A stretch of DNA of 64,000 nt. Source: RGIG5612 sp045627365 (lineage in GTDB: Bacteria > Bacillota > Clostridia > Lachnospirales > Lachnospiraceae). Within the stretch, counting starts at the first letter, position 1. Each line of letters starts with the position of its first letter. The notes under the pieces are model-generated. The model had not been told where the DNA came from and made no database searches. It saw nothing but the letters and a program-made list of their open reading frames with translations. Shown here one piece after another: positions 42,406-50,644 of this stretch. Made by a program: the position numbers and the translations under genes. The stretch lies in NCBI GenBank assembly GCA_045627365.1, contig JAZQNN010000017.1:33641-97640 (forward strand), in the 5' to 3' direction.

Positions 42406-43154
42406 ACCGACATTTTGACATAAACAAACCCGGGCATAGCATCAAATGCAAGCTGTACTGCAACGACATCCGCTCTATCGGACGTCTGGTTCTTTATGGG
42501 CATGGTTTTGCGGGAAATAAGGAGAATAAGCCGGCGGAAAGATTTGCAGAAACGCTCCTTTCCAAGGGAAAAGACTGGGCGGTACTGACCTTCGACTGGC
42601 CCGCTCACGGCGATGATGTGAAAAAAGTGATACAGCTTGACGACTGCATCACTTATATCGAAATAATTCTGAGATACATCCGCAGCCAGTTCCACGTAGA
42701 CGATATATATGCCTTCGGAACCAGCTTCGGCGGTTTCATGTTTCTCAAATACATATCAGAATACGGCAGTCCTTTTAAGAAGATCGCCCTGCGCTGCCCG
42801 GCCGTCAACATCTATGAGTTGATGGTAGGCGGCCTGATCTCTAATGATAATATGGAAAAGCTTGAGAAAGGGCGTCCCGTTCCTGCAGGTTTTGCAGATA
42901 CCGTTATGGTTAACAAGCAATTCTTAGACGGCCTTGCAGACTCTGATCTTTCCACGCGCGATTTTCTCGACTTCGCCGATGACATAATAATCATCCACGG
43001 GACCAAGGACGAAGTCGTTGACCCCGCGGTCGTAAAGGACTTTGCCGAGCGTAATGTTATCGAATTCTGCCCGATCTTCAACGCCGATCACCGCTTCCAG
43101 GACTATGCTCTGATGGGCGCGGCGATCAATCATATTATTGAGTTCTTTAAATAA
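42402..43154 (+). CDS. Alpha/beta hydrolase (S33/serine aminopeptidase-like)
   Basis: A 250-residue alpha/beta hydrolase: GHGFAGNKENKP oxyanion-loop region, nucleophile elbow FGTSFGGF, acid in HGTKDEVVDP, and His in NADHRFQDY. No signal peptide. The substrate could be an ester or an acyl compound; coupling to the MATE gene (ATGA overlap) suggests that the two act in one detoxification or export step. Confidence 0.85.
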   Translation: MNRHFDINKPGHSIKCKLYCNDIRSIGRLVLYGHGFAGNKENKPAERFAETLLSKGKDWAVLTFDWPAHGDDVKKVIQLDDCITYIEIILRYIRSQFHVDDIYAFGTSFGGFMFLKYISEYGSPFKKIALRCPAVNIYELMVGGLISNDNMEKLEKGRPVPAGFADTVMVNKQFLDGLADSDLSTRDFLDFADDIIIIHGTKDEVVDPAVVKDFAERNVIEFCPIFNADHRFQDYALMGAAINHIIEFFK

Positions 43155-43183
43155 ACCCGTCCCCTTTTATAAAATGATCCGAT

Positions 43184-43771
43184 TTACTTCGACTCTGCCG
43201 GAAGTCCTGCGTCTTCAACGCCGCCTACCATAGTTTCAAAGAAGGTTGCTGCCAATGAAACTGACACCTGAGAGCCTTTGGTCTTGGAGGAGTCGACCTT
43301 CCAGTTGATGTCGCCGATAAGAAGACGGATGTCGCTTCCGTAAAGCTTCTCAACAACAGACACAGCCTTATCGTATGTATCGGTCTTGAATGAGATAGTC
43401 AGATTCCTGCGGATCTGATTGCCGCTTCTGGTTACCGTGGTAAATACGATATCGTAATCCGTGGTGCCTTTAAGCACATCGTCCAGGAAGCTGACTTCCT
43501 CGCGTGATGCGTTGTAGCTCGGCATAATGCTGATAGAGCCGTCTTTCTTGAGCTCATCGATCTCGTCCTGCATTTTCTGGAGCTTAGCAAGCTTGGCTGT
43601 TGCTATCACCTGCTCGTCCTGAAGATTGTACTGCTCGCTCTGAGCGGATTTGATCGCATCGTTGGTATTCACATAAACGAACTTGTAATAGCACAGGGCA
43701 ATTATCAGTATGCAAAGGATAACAATGAGAGCCTTTTCTTTCTTGGTGAAATCTCTGCTTAAGATCTTCAT
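43184..43771 (-). CDS. pilO: Type IV pilus assembly protein PilO-like
   Basis: A 195-residue bitopic protein: short cytosolic basic N-tail, one membrane helix (about 13-33), a coiled coil (about 35-75), and a C-terminal ferredoxin-like domain. Position directly after pilM and pilN supports the call more than sequence alone. PilM-PilN-PilO form the inner-membrane alignment complex that links the cytosolic motor to the pilus. 1-bp overlap with pilN. Confidence 0.75.
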   Translation of the reverse strand: MKILSRDFTKKEKALIVILCILIIALCYYKFVYVNTNDAIKSAQSEQYNLQDEQVIATAKLAKLQKMQDEIDELKKDGSISIMPSYNASREEVSFLDDVLKGTTDYDIVFTTVTRSGNQIRRNLTISFKTDTYDKAVSVVEKLYGSDIRLLIGDINWKVDSSKTKGSQVSVSLAATFFETMVGGVEDAGLPAESK

Positions 43772-44379
43772 TACTTATTGCCTCCTTCCTGTGCGGTAAG
43801 TGCGTTCAGGTAGATGGTTATCTTGACTATCGCCTCTTCTGTTCCTACTGTGCTCGTCGTCGCGTTCTTAACGGTACAGAAGTTAACGGTCTCGTCCTTC
43901 TCGAGGTTGGCTACCACTTTGTTGGCTGCCTCCAGGTCAGCGCCCATCAGCGAAACCACCATAGTATTACCGTTCAAAGACCAGGTCGTTACCTTGGCTG
44001 AAGGTCTGATGTATTTATCAATGAGCTTAACAGCGTCATATCTGTCGGCACGGTCGGCTTCTTCCTCAGTAAAGCCTGAGAAAGTATAATGCGCGTACTC
44101 TTCTTCAGCATCTTCAAAGGAAGCGATCTTTTCATATATTTCATCGTTCGTCCTCTTAAGAGCAGCGTTCTCTGATCTGAGCTTATTGAGCTTGTTAAAT
44201 GGGGCAATAACCGCGTACTTTGCGAACAGACCCACCAGAATCAGAATAACGATGATGAGTGGGATCGCTAAGAACCAGTTGATTCCCTTCTGCTTAGTGC
44301 TTTCGGCAAAGTTGAGCGTTCTCTTTGTCGGAAGCTTAATATTCTTCTTGCCACCTGCTGCAATTGTTTTTCCTGCCAT
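43771..44379 (-). CDS. pilN: Type IV pilus assembly protein PilN-like
   Basis: A 202-residue bitopic protein: about 35-residue basic N-tail (INWFLAIPLIIVILIL begins the membrane helix), a coiled coil (NKLNKLRSENAALKRTNDEI), and a beta-rich C-terminal domain. In the pilM-pilN-pilO order. The start at 44379 has AAGAGGTGA upstream; an in-frame GTG at 44388 lies within that site and is less likely. Confidence 0.75.
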   Translation of the reverse strand: MAGKTIAAGGKKNIKLPTKRTLNFAESTKQKGINWFLAIPLIIVILILVGLFAKYAVIAPFNKLNKLRSENAALKRTNDEIYEKIASFEDAEEEYAHYTFSGFTEEEADRADRYDAVKLIDKYIRPSAKVTTWSLNGNTMVVSLMGADLEAANKVVANLEKDETVNFCTVKNATTSTVGTEEAIVKITIYLNALTAQEGGNK

Positions 44380-44391
44380 AACCGTCACCTC

Positions 44392-45384
44392 TTAATCCTG
44401 AGTTATGCCATACGCTAAGGCAAGCATAAAGTTGTTGTCATCAGAATTGATTTTGCCCATCAAATCTGAGAAATTGTTCACGTCAATTCTGAGAGCTGCC
44501 TTGATCTCGTCAACGAGCGGCTGAATAACCGAACCGCCGCCGCAGACCAGGATCTCATTCAGCTTGTTATCCGGGTTGCTGAACTGGTAGAAGTTGATAG
44601 CCCTTTGGATCTCGGTAACGATCGCGCCATAAGCATTCCGGCACACTTCGCTGCCCTGGCAGTCATTATAATTGGTATTAAGATATGTATGGGCAAGATG
44701 AACGTCGACGTTCAGATCATCGGCTACCCTGCTCTCGATCGCGCTGATTCCCATATCAAGAATACGGGAAACAACAAAGTCCTCGCCTCTGAATATGTGC
44801 AGTCTGATCGCCTCATGGCCCAGATCCAGGAAACAGAATTCTTTGTTCGGATCATTGTATCCAAGGCTTCTGATCAAGCCGATATATCCGTACTCAACAG
44901 GAGCAGCCTTCTCCATCTTGAGACCGGCCTTCCTCATCATGTCTCTTACATCTTCAAGAAGTTCCTTCGGGGCAGCAGCTGCAAGAAGGTTCATTGCCGG
45001 GCCTTCTTCGTCTGTGCCGTCAGAACTTGCGTCTCTCATAGCGAAGTCAAAGACATAGTTCTTGAGTTCGTCGGTAATATAATCCTTAAATTCATACGGC
45101 AGATTGAGTTTTAATTGATCAACATCCATCTGCGGCATGGTAATGTTCTTCAGATAAACCTTCTCATCTGACAGAACGATCGCTCCGCTGTTTCCGGACA
45201 TGCCGGCATTCTTCATGGTTTCACGAATCAGATTGGCAGTTGTCTCGATAGATACGATCTGGCCGGATTTAACCAGATTGTCAGGGACTTCCACAACAAC
45301 GCTCTTTTTGATCGCCTTGCTGGAAGTCTGTACTATCTTCATGTTTCTGTGTCCGATGTCGATTCCGATAAATGATTTAGCCAT
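44392..45384 (-). CDS. pilM: Type IV pilus assembly protein PilM
   Basis: A 330-residue actin-like ATPase. SFIGIDIGHRNMKIVQ is the phosphate-1 loop; EFCFLDLGHEAIRLHIF and the C-terminal EILVCGGGSVIQPL complete the FtsA/PilM nucleotide fold. It is the cytosolic ring component that binds the PilN tail. Twelve bases downstream of pilD. Confidence 0.9.
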   Translation of the reverse strand: MAKSFIGIDIGHRNMKIVQTSSKAIKKSVVVEVPDNLVKSGQIVSIETTANLIRETMKNAGMSGNSGAIVLSDEKVYLKNITMPQMDVDQLKLNLPYEFKDYITDELKNYVFDFAMRDASSDGTDEEGPAMNLLAAAAPKELLEDVRDMMRKAGLKMEKAAPVEYGYIGLIRSLGYNDPNKEFCFLDLGHEAIRLHIFRGEDFVVSRILDMGISAIESRVADDLNVDVHLAHTYLNTNYNDCQGSEVCRNAYGAIVTEIQRAINFYQFSNPDNKLNEILVCGGGSVIQPLVDEIKAALRIDVNNFSDLMGKINSDDNNFMLALAYGITQD

Positions 45385-45395
45385 TCTTCTCTTCC

Positions 45396-46187
45396 TTATC
45401 CAAACAATCCAAGATACCAGTTTGCAAGCGGGGTTCCATACAGGAGCATCAGAAACGCCGCCAGAGATATTGCCGGGCCGAACGGGATCTTCTTGTCCTC
45501 ATCACCACGCTTGGCAATGAGTGCGAAAACAAGTCCCAGAATGCATGCCAGAAGCAGACAGAAAAGTGTCCTGACCACTCCCAGATACAGCCCGACGGCG
45601 AAGAAAAGTTTAACGTCTCCCCCACCCAAAGTTTCTTTTTTCAAAATTTTATCAAACACGAGTGAAATTAGCAATAGACCAATTCCAAACACGAATCCCG
45701 CGATCAGACCGCTTTTCAGGATTTCGAGCGGTTCTTCCATAAGCGCGACTGTTGCTCCCCAGACCACTATGGAAATGATTATGCACAGATTCGGTATCTC
45801 GTATTTATCAAGGTCAACAAGGCTTAAAAGGAACAGCATACATATGAATATCCAATTCCTTAAAGCCAGCCATGTAAGGTCTCCCGCCAACAGGCACATG
45901 CAGCTCGCCGCTGCCATTATTACCTCCGTTATCGGGTATCTGGCCGATATTTTGCTCTTGCAGTAGCGGCATTTTCCACCGAGGAACAGCCAGCTGAATA
46001 TCGGAAACAGATCCGCCACCCCAAGCACATGGCCGCAAGTGGGGCAGTGGCTTCTTCCCTTGAGGAAGGATTCCCCCCGGGATATCCTGAACGCTGCGCA
46101 ATTCAGGAAAGATCCCATCACCGCGCCGATAATTAACGACATGATGATGCAGTATACTAAAATCAGAGTGCTATCATAAATCGACAA
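45396..46187 (-). CDS. pilD: Prepilin peptidase / N-methyltransferase
   Basis: A 263-residue A24-family membrane protease. GSFLNCAAFRISRGESF and two CxxC pairs (CPTCGHVLG; CRYCKSK) form the zinc-binding methylase/leader part. The catalytic aspartates lie in SLVDLDKYEIPN and in the GxGD-type motif LGGGDVKLFFAVG. It cleaves the leader of the locus's pilins and probably methylates the new N-terminus. The only prepilin peptidase seen here. Confidence 0.95.
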   Translation of the reverse strand: MSIYDSTLILVYCIIMSLIIGAVMGSFLNCAAFRISRGESFLKGRSHCPTCGHVLGVADLFPIFSWLFLGGKCRYCKSKISARYPITEVIMAAASCMCLLAGDLTWLALRNWIFICMLFLLSLVDLDKYEIPNLCIIISIVVWGATVALMEEPLEILKSGLIAGFVFGIGLLLISLVFDKILKKETLGGGDVKLFFAVGLYLGVVRTLFCLLLACILGLVFALIAKRGDEDKKIPFGPAISLAAFLMLLYGTPLANWYLGLFG

Positions 46188-46196
46188 CTTATTCTC

Positions 46197-46574
46197 CTAT
46201 TTGACGGTCCTGGTATAAATGAACGGGTCGACCCATTCCATTATGATGTTGGCGTCTTCATCGGCTTTTACGAGGATCACTTTGCCTTTATTGTCCTTAG
46301 CTCTGCCGTATCCGGCTATTGCCACACCGTTAGGTTCTTCGATGAAAATCTTGTTCTCGTAATCGTAAATGGCTTCAAACTTGCCGCGAGCAATCCACTC
46401 CATATATGCCGAGTCCCATGCCGTCTGCTCGTGATCTTCATCGAGCCTTTCGTTAGCACCCTCCCTGACTTTGCCGAGCAACGGGAAAATAATGATGCAG
46501 ACAAGGATCAGTACGATTGCTGTCAGGATCCATATGAGCCTGGCCACTCCGGTTTTGCTTTTGAGTTTATGCAT
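46197..46574 (-). CDS. Small single-pass membrane protein of the pilus locus
   Basis: A 125-residue protein with a basic N-tail, one membrane helix (RLIWILTAIVLILVCIII) and an extracytoplasmic domain (about 90 residues) that includes WIARGKFEAIYDYENKIFI. It lacks the G|xxxxE prepilin motif, so it may not be a pilin, although the size and topology are pilin-like. No family recognised. Its position between a minor pilin and pilD suggests an accessory or tip-assembly role. CAGGTGA precedes the ATG. Confidence 0.65.
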   Translation of the reverse strand: MHKLKSKTGVARLIWILTAIVLILVCIIIFPLLGKVREGANERLDEDHEQTAWDSAYMEWIARGKFEAIYDYENKIFIEEPNGVAIAGYGRAKDNKGKVILVKADEDANIIMEWVDPFIYTRTVK

Positions 46575-46598
46575 AGTCACCTGCTTCCTTCGCTTATA

Positions 46599-47162
46599 TC
46601 AACTTCCCGAAACAAGGCGCGGGTGTGCGATCGGGATAACATCGAAGAAGACCTCCTCGACCTGCTCGCCGTTCGCCTTGGTGATTTCCATGGTTACTCC
46701 CATTTTAACGGCCTCGTTGCGCCCTCCGACATCCTTGCAGCTTACAGAAACCGAAGTGATCTCGGCACGCAGACCGTGAGAATACGTTCCCGGTGCTACA
46801 AGTTCGAGCGCGGCGGAGCCCTCTGCGGTTCCTAAAAGCTGTATCCTGCCGTCCGTCTGGGTAAAGCTTACATCGTCGCTGGAATTAGGGCGCACATATG
46901 AGGAAAGCGTACATTCCTCGCCTGTTCCGCTGACGGTGACCTCACTTGTGTATCTGAGCTCGCCCTCGATTGCCGCCATAAGCGTTGATGAAAGCACCTG
47001 CGCATGAGAATTCCTGAAAGATCTCTCAAAATGGTTGGACGCAAGCACCACGCCTCCTACCAGAAGGCCGCTGGCAAGCAGCAATATAAGGACGCAGACA
47101 AGCACTTCACCGACGGTGAAACCTTTGCTATTCTTCAGTTTTTGTGTTAGTTTTTTCAGCAT
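46599..47162 (-). CDS. Minor pilin-like protein
   Basis: A 187-residue type IV pilin-like protein. The class III leader ends at KG|FTVGEVLVCVLILLL, with the conserved Glu at +5 and a long hydrophobic helix. The remaining roughly 140 residues are beta-rich. It resembles PilV/PilW-type minor pilins. Preceded by a short palindromic hairpin in the intergenic gap. Confidence 0.85.
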   Translation of the reverse strand: MLKKLTQKLKNSKGFTVGEVLVCVLILLLASGLLVGGVVLASNHFERSFRNSHAQVLSSTLMAAIEGELRYTSEVTVSGTGEECTLSSYVRPNSSDDVSFTQTDGRIQLLGTAEGSAALELVAPGTYSHGLRAEITSVSVSCKDVGGRNEAVKMGVTMEITKANGEQVEEVFFDVIPIAHPRLVSGS

Positions 47163-47180
47163 AGTTTTGTTCCCAGCGTC

Positions 47181-47196
47181 AAAAGCGATCGCTTTT
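47181..47196. repeat. 16-bp perfect palindrome between two pilin genes
   Basis: AAAAGCGATCGCTTTT lies in the 37-bp gap between the Hint-pilin stop and the next pilin start. It could form a 6-bp hairpin in the mRNA with a GATC loop, and might tune the relative expression of the two genes. Confidence 0.45.
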
Positions 47197-47199
47197 GTT

Positions 47200-49893
47200 T
47201 TATCTTTGTGCCTGTGGAATGTATGTCTCGATCAGGTCAAATATCTCATCCATGGAGAGCATGTTCTTGCCAAAGGCCACATTCAGGTATTGTGCCTGGA
47301 AGTAATCATAAAGGTCCTTTGAAATGCCGTATTCGGCAAGGTCTTTATACCTCAGCAGACCATATGCCCGTATGTCTGCTGCCATAGCCTTTCTGTTGTA
47401 TTTCATATCATCGTCCAGTTCAAAGAATGTAAATACACCCTCCGGTCTTTCTGAAAGCGATGTCATTGAAAGCACTCCGTCAGCAAAGCAGTTCATATAT
47501 TTCTCTGTAACCGGTGCATATACACTGACTGTTTCTGTGGTAAAGTATGCTCCCTCAAGAACTGTCTTTTCGCCGGAAACCGTATAGAATTCATGACCGA
47601 TATACTTCTTATAGCTTTCTGCTGAGATATTTACATATTCATTCAGCGTACTGTCAAAGAAACCGTGAACCCGGATCACTTTGATTTCCGTTCCGTCACT
47701 GAACTGCAGGTTCATGATACTTTCGTCAGTCTTTTCAATTCCGTTATGGGCATCAATTCCAATATGCGTAACGGCAAGCTGACCGGTAATGTGGTTGAAT
47801 GCAAGAACTTCATCAGCAGGAGTGATATCTTCAATCGGTTTCTGACTGCCGTCTGCAAGGGTGATCATTGTGCCTTCTGTGATACACCACCACGGTCCAC
47901 TTCCTTTTACTTGCACGTCGCATTCAGGCATTTGATAGTACGAAATGTAACCATCCGATCTTAGCAGAGTTAATGGATTTCCTTCTAAGTCATAGAGTTC
48001 ATATCCGTTATAAATATTGATAGCTACGCCAGAATATATGCCTTCAATCTTATCTCCTGGTGCCAAATCATAACCGGTTCCGTCTACGCCAAAATACCTG
48101 CGTTTAATAGATCCTGATGAATTGTTAATAATATAGTAAGTTTTTTTACCCTGCCAACGAGCATTCAGTTCATAATTTCTATTAACCGGCGTATCAAACT
48201 CAAATTTTGTAAATGTTTCGCCATCCACATAGTACCAACCAATAAAATCATATCCATCTCTTGTTGGTACGATAGGGTCTATGGTCTCCCTGTCACCTAC
48301 CGTAAGCGTAAGGTCTTTTGTCTTTCCGTCATCATAATGGAACACTACTGTATGCACGAATTTTGCAAAATGTGCTGTGTAGATTTCTTCGAGGTGTGCT
48401 CCGTCGATCTTTGCAGGGACAAATGCCTCACTGGAGCTTACGGCCTTTCCTGCCGAGTTGGTCCAGTTGGTGAATTTGTATCCTTTTGCAGGGTTGGCCG
48501 TTGAACCCTGCGGCGTTCCGGTAACTGCATTGATCGTCTCACTTTCCCTTGAAACAGAACCATTTGCATCGCTCTCATACCTGATAGTAACCTGCTTCTC
48601 CTTGAAGTTGGCTGTGTAGGAACCGGAAACATATACTTCACCAACTTTGCTCGGAACAAATGTCGTGCTTGTGCTTACTACATTTCCGGACGCATCTGTC
48701 CAATTAACAAATTCATATCCGTTAATAGCTGTCGCAGTTGCGCCGGTTGCAGATCCCTGATACTTGCCGATCTCCTCACTTGCCTGACTCAGCGTAGCAC
48801 TGCCTGCCGGGTTAGCTGCGTATGTGATCACAACCGTATCGTCGTCGATCGTAAATGTCAGTGAATTGCTCCCCTGATAATTGCCATCTTTCTTGGCAGT
48901 AACTGTGATCGTTGCGGTACCGATCTTGTCGTTATTCTCGTATGAATATTCGAAATCCGTTCCTGAAGACAGAGTGGTCGTACTTCCTTCCGGAATCGGA
49001 GCTGTAACAGCAGGCTCAGGTGTGATCGCAGCGCCTGCGTAGATCTGTGCAGCTACTTCTGCGATCGTTGCCTCTGCCAGGTCATACTTGGCAATAGACC
49101 AGGTTGCAGACCTTGCGTCGCTCATGCCGTCAGCCCACGTGTATCCCATCTTCGGGGTAAATGTAACAGTATATGTGCCGGCGTTCTGTGCGGACGTTTC
49201 TCCGGCCATCTCCATCTTCTCTGTGTCGTATCCTTCCCACCACGCGATCGTGTTCGCATTCTGAACGGTGGTGTCATAGACAAGATCGCCGCTCCATACA
49301 GGGAATGTCACAGGAACCTTCTTGGAGTCCCATTTTGCCCATACTATCTTGCTGTCTGTTATATCTGCATTAACAAATTCTACATTGAATCCATCATCTT
49401 CGAACCAGCCGCTGAATTCTTCGTCGAGCATTTCTTCAAGCTCGGGCACAACGACCGTTCCGTCCTCGCCGACCGGAACTTCGTCAATAAGCTCGCCCAG
49501 CGACATAAACGTAACAAACTTGGTTGAAACAGGCTCGCCGCCGCCCACATTCTCATCGCCGTAGTAAACATACGGGCCGAAAACCTTGGAATCAGTATTT
49601 GTCTCGTAACGCGGTACTTCGTGAACGATAATGTCAGACGTTCCCTCGCTTAATACGGCCGATGCTTCCTTCTCGTTAACGGAGATCCTTACAACTCCCG
49701 AATCTGTAGATGCCGCCTCGAACTCGGTCTTCATGTCCTTGGCTGCCTTATTCAGTGTTGCTGCGGAAACGATACTGGTCGCAAGGCCTGCCATGGCAAG
49801 CACGATTATTATCAGTGCGACCAGCGTCTCTGCCAGTGTTTCGCCGGATTTATTGAATTTGATTTTGTCAAACAGTTTTCTCAATTTGGCCAC
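47200..49893 (-). CDS. Pilin-like protein with beta-repeats and a C-terminal Hint domain
   Basis: An 897-residue secreted protein. N-terminal pilin segment: NKSG|ETLAETLVALIIIV, with Glu at +5 (Glu replaces the usual Phe at +1). Then a mixed beta region (about 60-350), two related repeats with GYEFVNWT and GYKFTNWT (about 355-510), and an InlB-type repeat (RDGYDFIGWYYVDG, about 545-582). From Cys670 a Hint (hedgehog/intein-type) domain follows: CITEGTMITLADGSQKPIED is block A, and RVHGFFDSTL carries the block-B His743. The end of the fold (KYMNCFADGVLS, about 798-810) has no C-terminal His-Asn, so protein splicing is unlikely, but N-terminal cleavage is possible. A last helical region of about 85 residues follows. 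In the pilus locus, 16 bp after a PilX-like gene. Confidence 0.85.
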   Translation of the reverse strand: MAKLRKLFDKIKFNKSGETLAETLVALIIIVLAMAGLATSIVSAATLNKAAKDMKTEFEAASTDSGVVRISVNEKEASAVLSEGTSDIIVHEVPRYETNTDSKVFGPYVYYGDENVGGGEPVSTKFVTFMSLGELIDEVPVGEDGTVVVPELEEMLDEEFSGWFEDDGFNVEFVNADITDSKIVWAKWDSKKVPVTFPVWSGDLVYDTTVQNANTIAWWEGYDTEKMEMAGETSAQNAGTYTVTFTPKMGYTWADGMSDARSATWSIAKYDLAEATIAEVAAQIYAGAAITPEPAVTAPIPEGSTTTLSSGTDFEYSYENNDKIGTATITVTAKKDGNYQGSNSLTFTIDDDTVVITYAANPAGSATLSQASEEIGKYQGSATGATATAINGYEFVNWTDASGNVVSTSTTFVPSKVGEVYVSGSYTANFKEKQVTIRYESDANGSVSRESETINAVTGTPQGSTANPAKGYKFTNWTNSAGKAVSSSEAFVPAKIDGAHLEEIYTAHFAKFVHTVVFHYDDGKTKDLTLTVGDRETIDPIVPTRDGYDFIGWYYVDGETFTKFEFDTPVNRNYELNARWQGKKTYYIINNSSGSIKRRYFGVDGTGYDLAPGDKIEGIYSGVAINIYNGYELYDLEGNPLTLLRSDGYISYYQMPECDVQVKGSGPWWCITEGTMITLADGSQKPIEDITPADEVLAFNHITGQLAVTHIGIDAHNGIEKTDESIMNLQFSDGTEIKVIRVHGFFDSTLNEYVNISAESYKKYIGHEFYTVSGEKTVLEGAYFTTETVSVYAPVTEKYMNCFADGVLSMTSLSERPEGVFTFFELDDDMKYNRKAMAADIRAYGLLRYKDLAEYGISKDLYDYFQAQYLNVAFGKNMLSMDEIFDLIETYIPQAQR

Positions 49894-49909
49894 CTTAAAG
49901 TATAGGCTT

Positions 49910-50641
49910 TCAGCGGTTTATGTTGGTTACTTCAGAAAGGCTCCAGGTATAGTCGACCTTGTGCACGGTAATAACTTCCTTGGAGACTGAGGTCACGTTG
50001 TTGTCGACCTGCGACAGAGGGGTCTCCTCATCCTTCCTGTCGCATTTGAACGTAGCTATGATTGTCGGGTTGGCCCGGCTTTTTCTGCTTTCGTCCTGCG
50101 TAAACATTATCTTGAGTTCAAGCGTCTCAGGGTCCATGCTCATTGTTGCGATGACCGGGCACAAAGACTCAGTCTCTCCGTCTTTGTCATACGAAACATT
50201 GATGCTTACGGTCTTGACCGAATCCGCCGTTGGCAAAGCCACGTCTTCCTCCGCTGCCTGAATGGCCGGAAGTGCCAGATCGATGATATAACTTCTGCAG
50301 AAGTCATTAAGCCCCGATGCCACCGTGTTCCAGGTCGGATCCTTGACCCGCGAGGTGTCTTCCGTCCATGTTGTAGCGGATTCTGCCTTTTTGAAATAAG
50401 TGGTCGTGCTCTTAAGGCGCGTAAGTGTACCGCCGCTGATATCCTTCTCCAGAAGCTTTTCCGCGCTTTCTACAGTAAGAAAGGCCTGCTCGTTGTCGAA
50501 GTCATCCCTTACGGTCTTAACGCTGGTAAGGGACGCGGCAATGATCACCGCGCACACCATCGCAGCCACGAGGAACATGAGCAGTCCGAACAGTATGCTC
50601 ATTCCTGATTCACTATTCAGTTTCTGTTTCAGTCTTTTCAT
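49910..50641 (-). CDS. PilX-like minor pilus protein
   Basis: A 243-residue protein with an N-terminal hydrophobic helix after SESGMSILFGLLMFLVAAM, like PilX-type proteins. It lacks the Glu at +5 seen in most pilins. The rest is a mixed domain with a Cys in the middle region. PilX-like components usually sit at the base or tip of the pilus with the minor pilins. It ends 16 bp before the Hint pilin gene and begins 3 bp after the giant protein stop. Confidence 0.75.
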   Translation of the reverse strand: MKRLKQKLNSESGMSILFGLLMFLVAAMVCAVIIAASLTSVKTVRDDFDNEQAFLTVESAEKLLEKDISGGTLTRLKSTTTYFKKAESATTWTEDTSRVKDPTWNTVASGLNDFCRSYIIDLALPAIQAAEEDVALPTADSVKTVSINVSYDKDGETESLCPVIATMSMDPETLELKIMFTQDESRKSRANPTIIATFKCDRKDEETPLSQVDNNVTSVSKEVITVHKVDYTWSLSEVTNINR

Positions 50642-50644
50642 GAG

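Noticed and set aside
47181..47196. GCGATCGC as a HIP1-type repeat
   Set aside because: A single copy within a larger palindrome in a non-cyanobacterial context; likely incidental.
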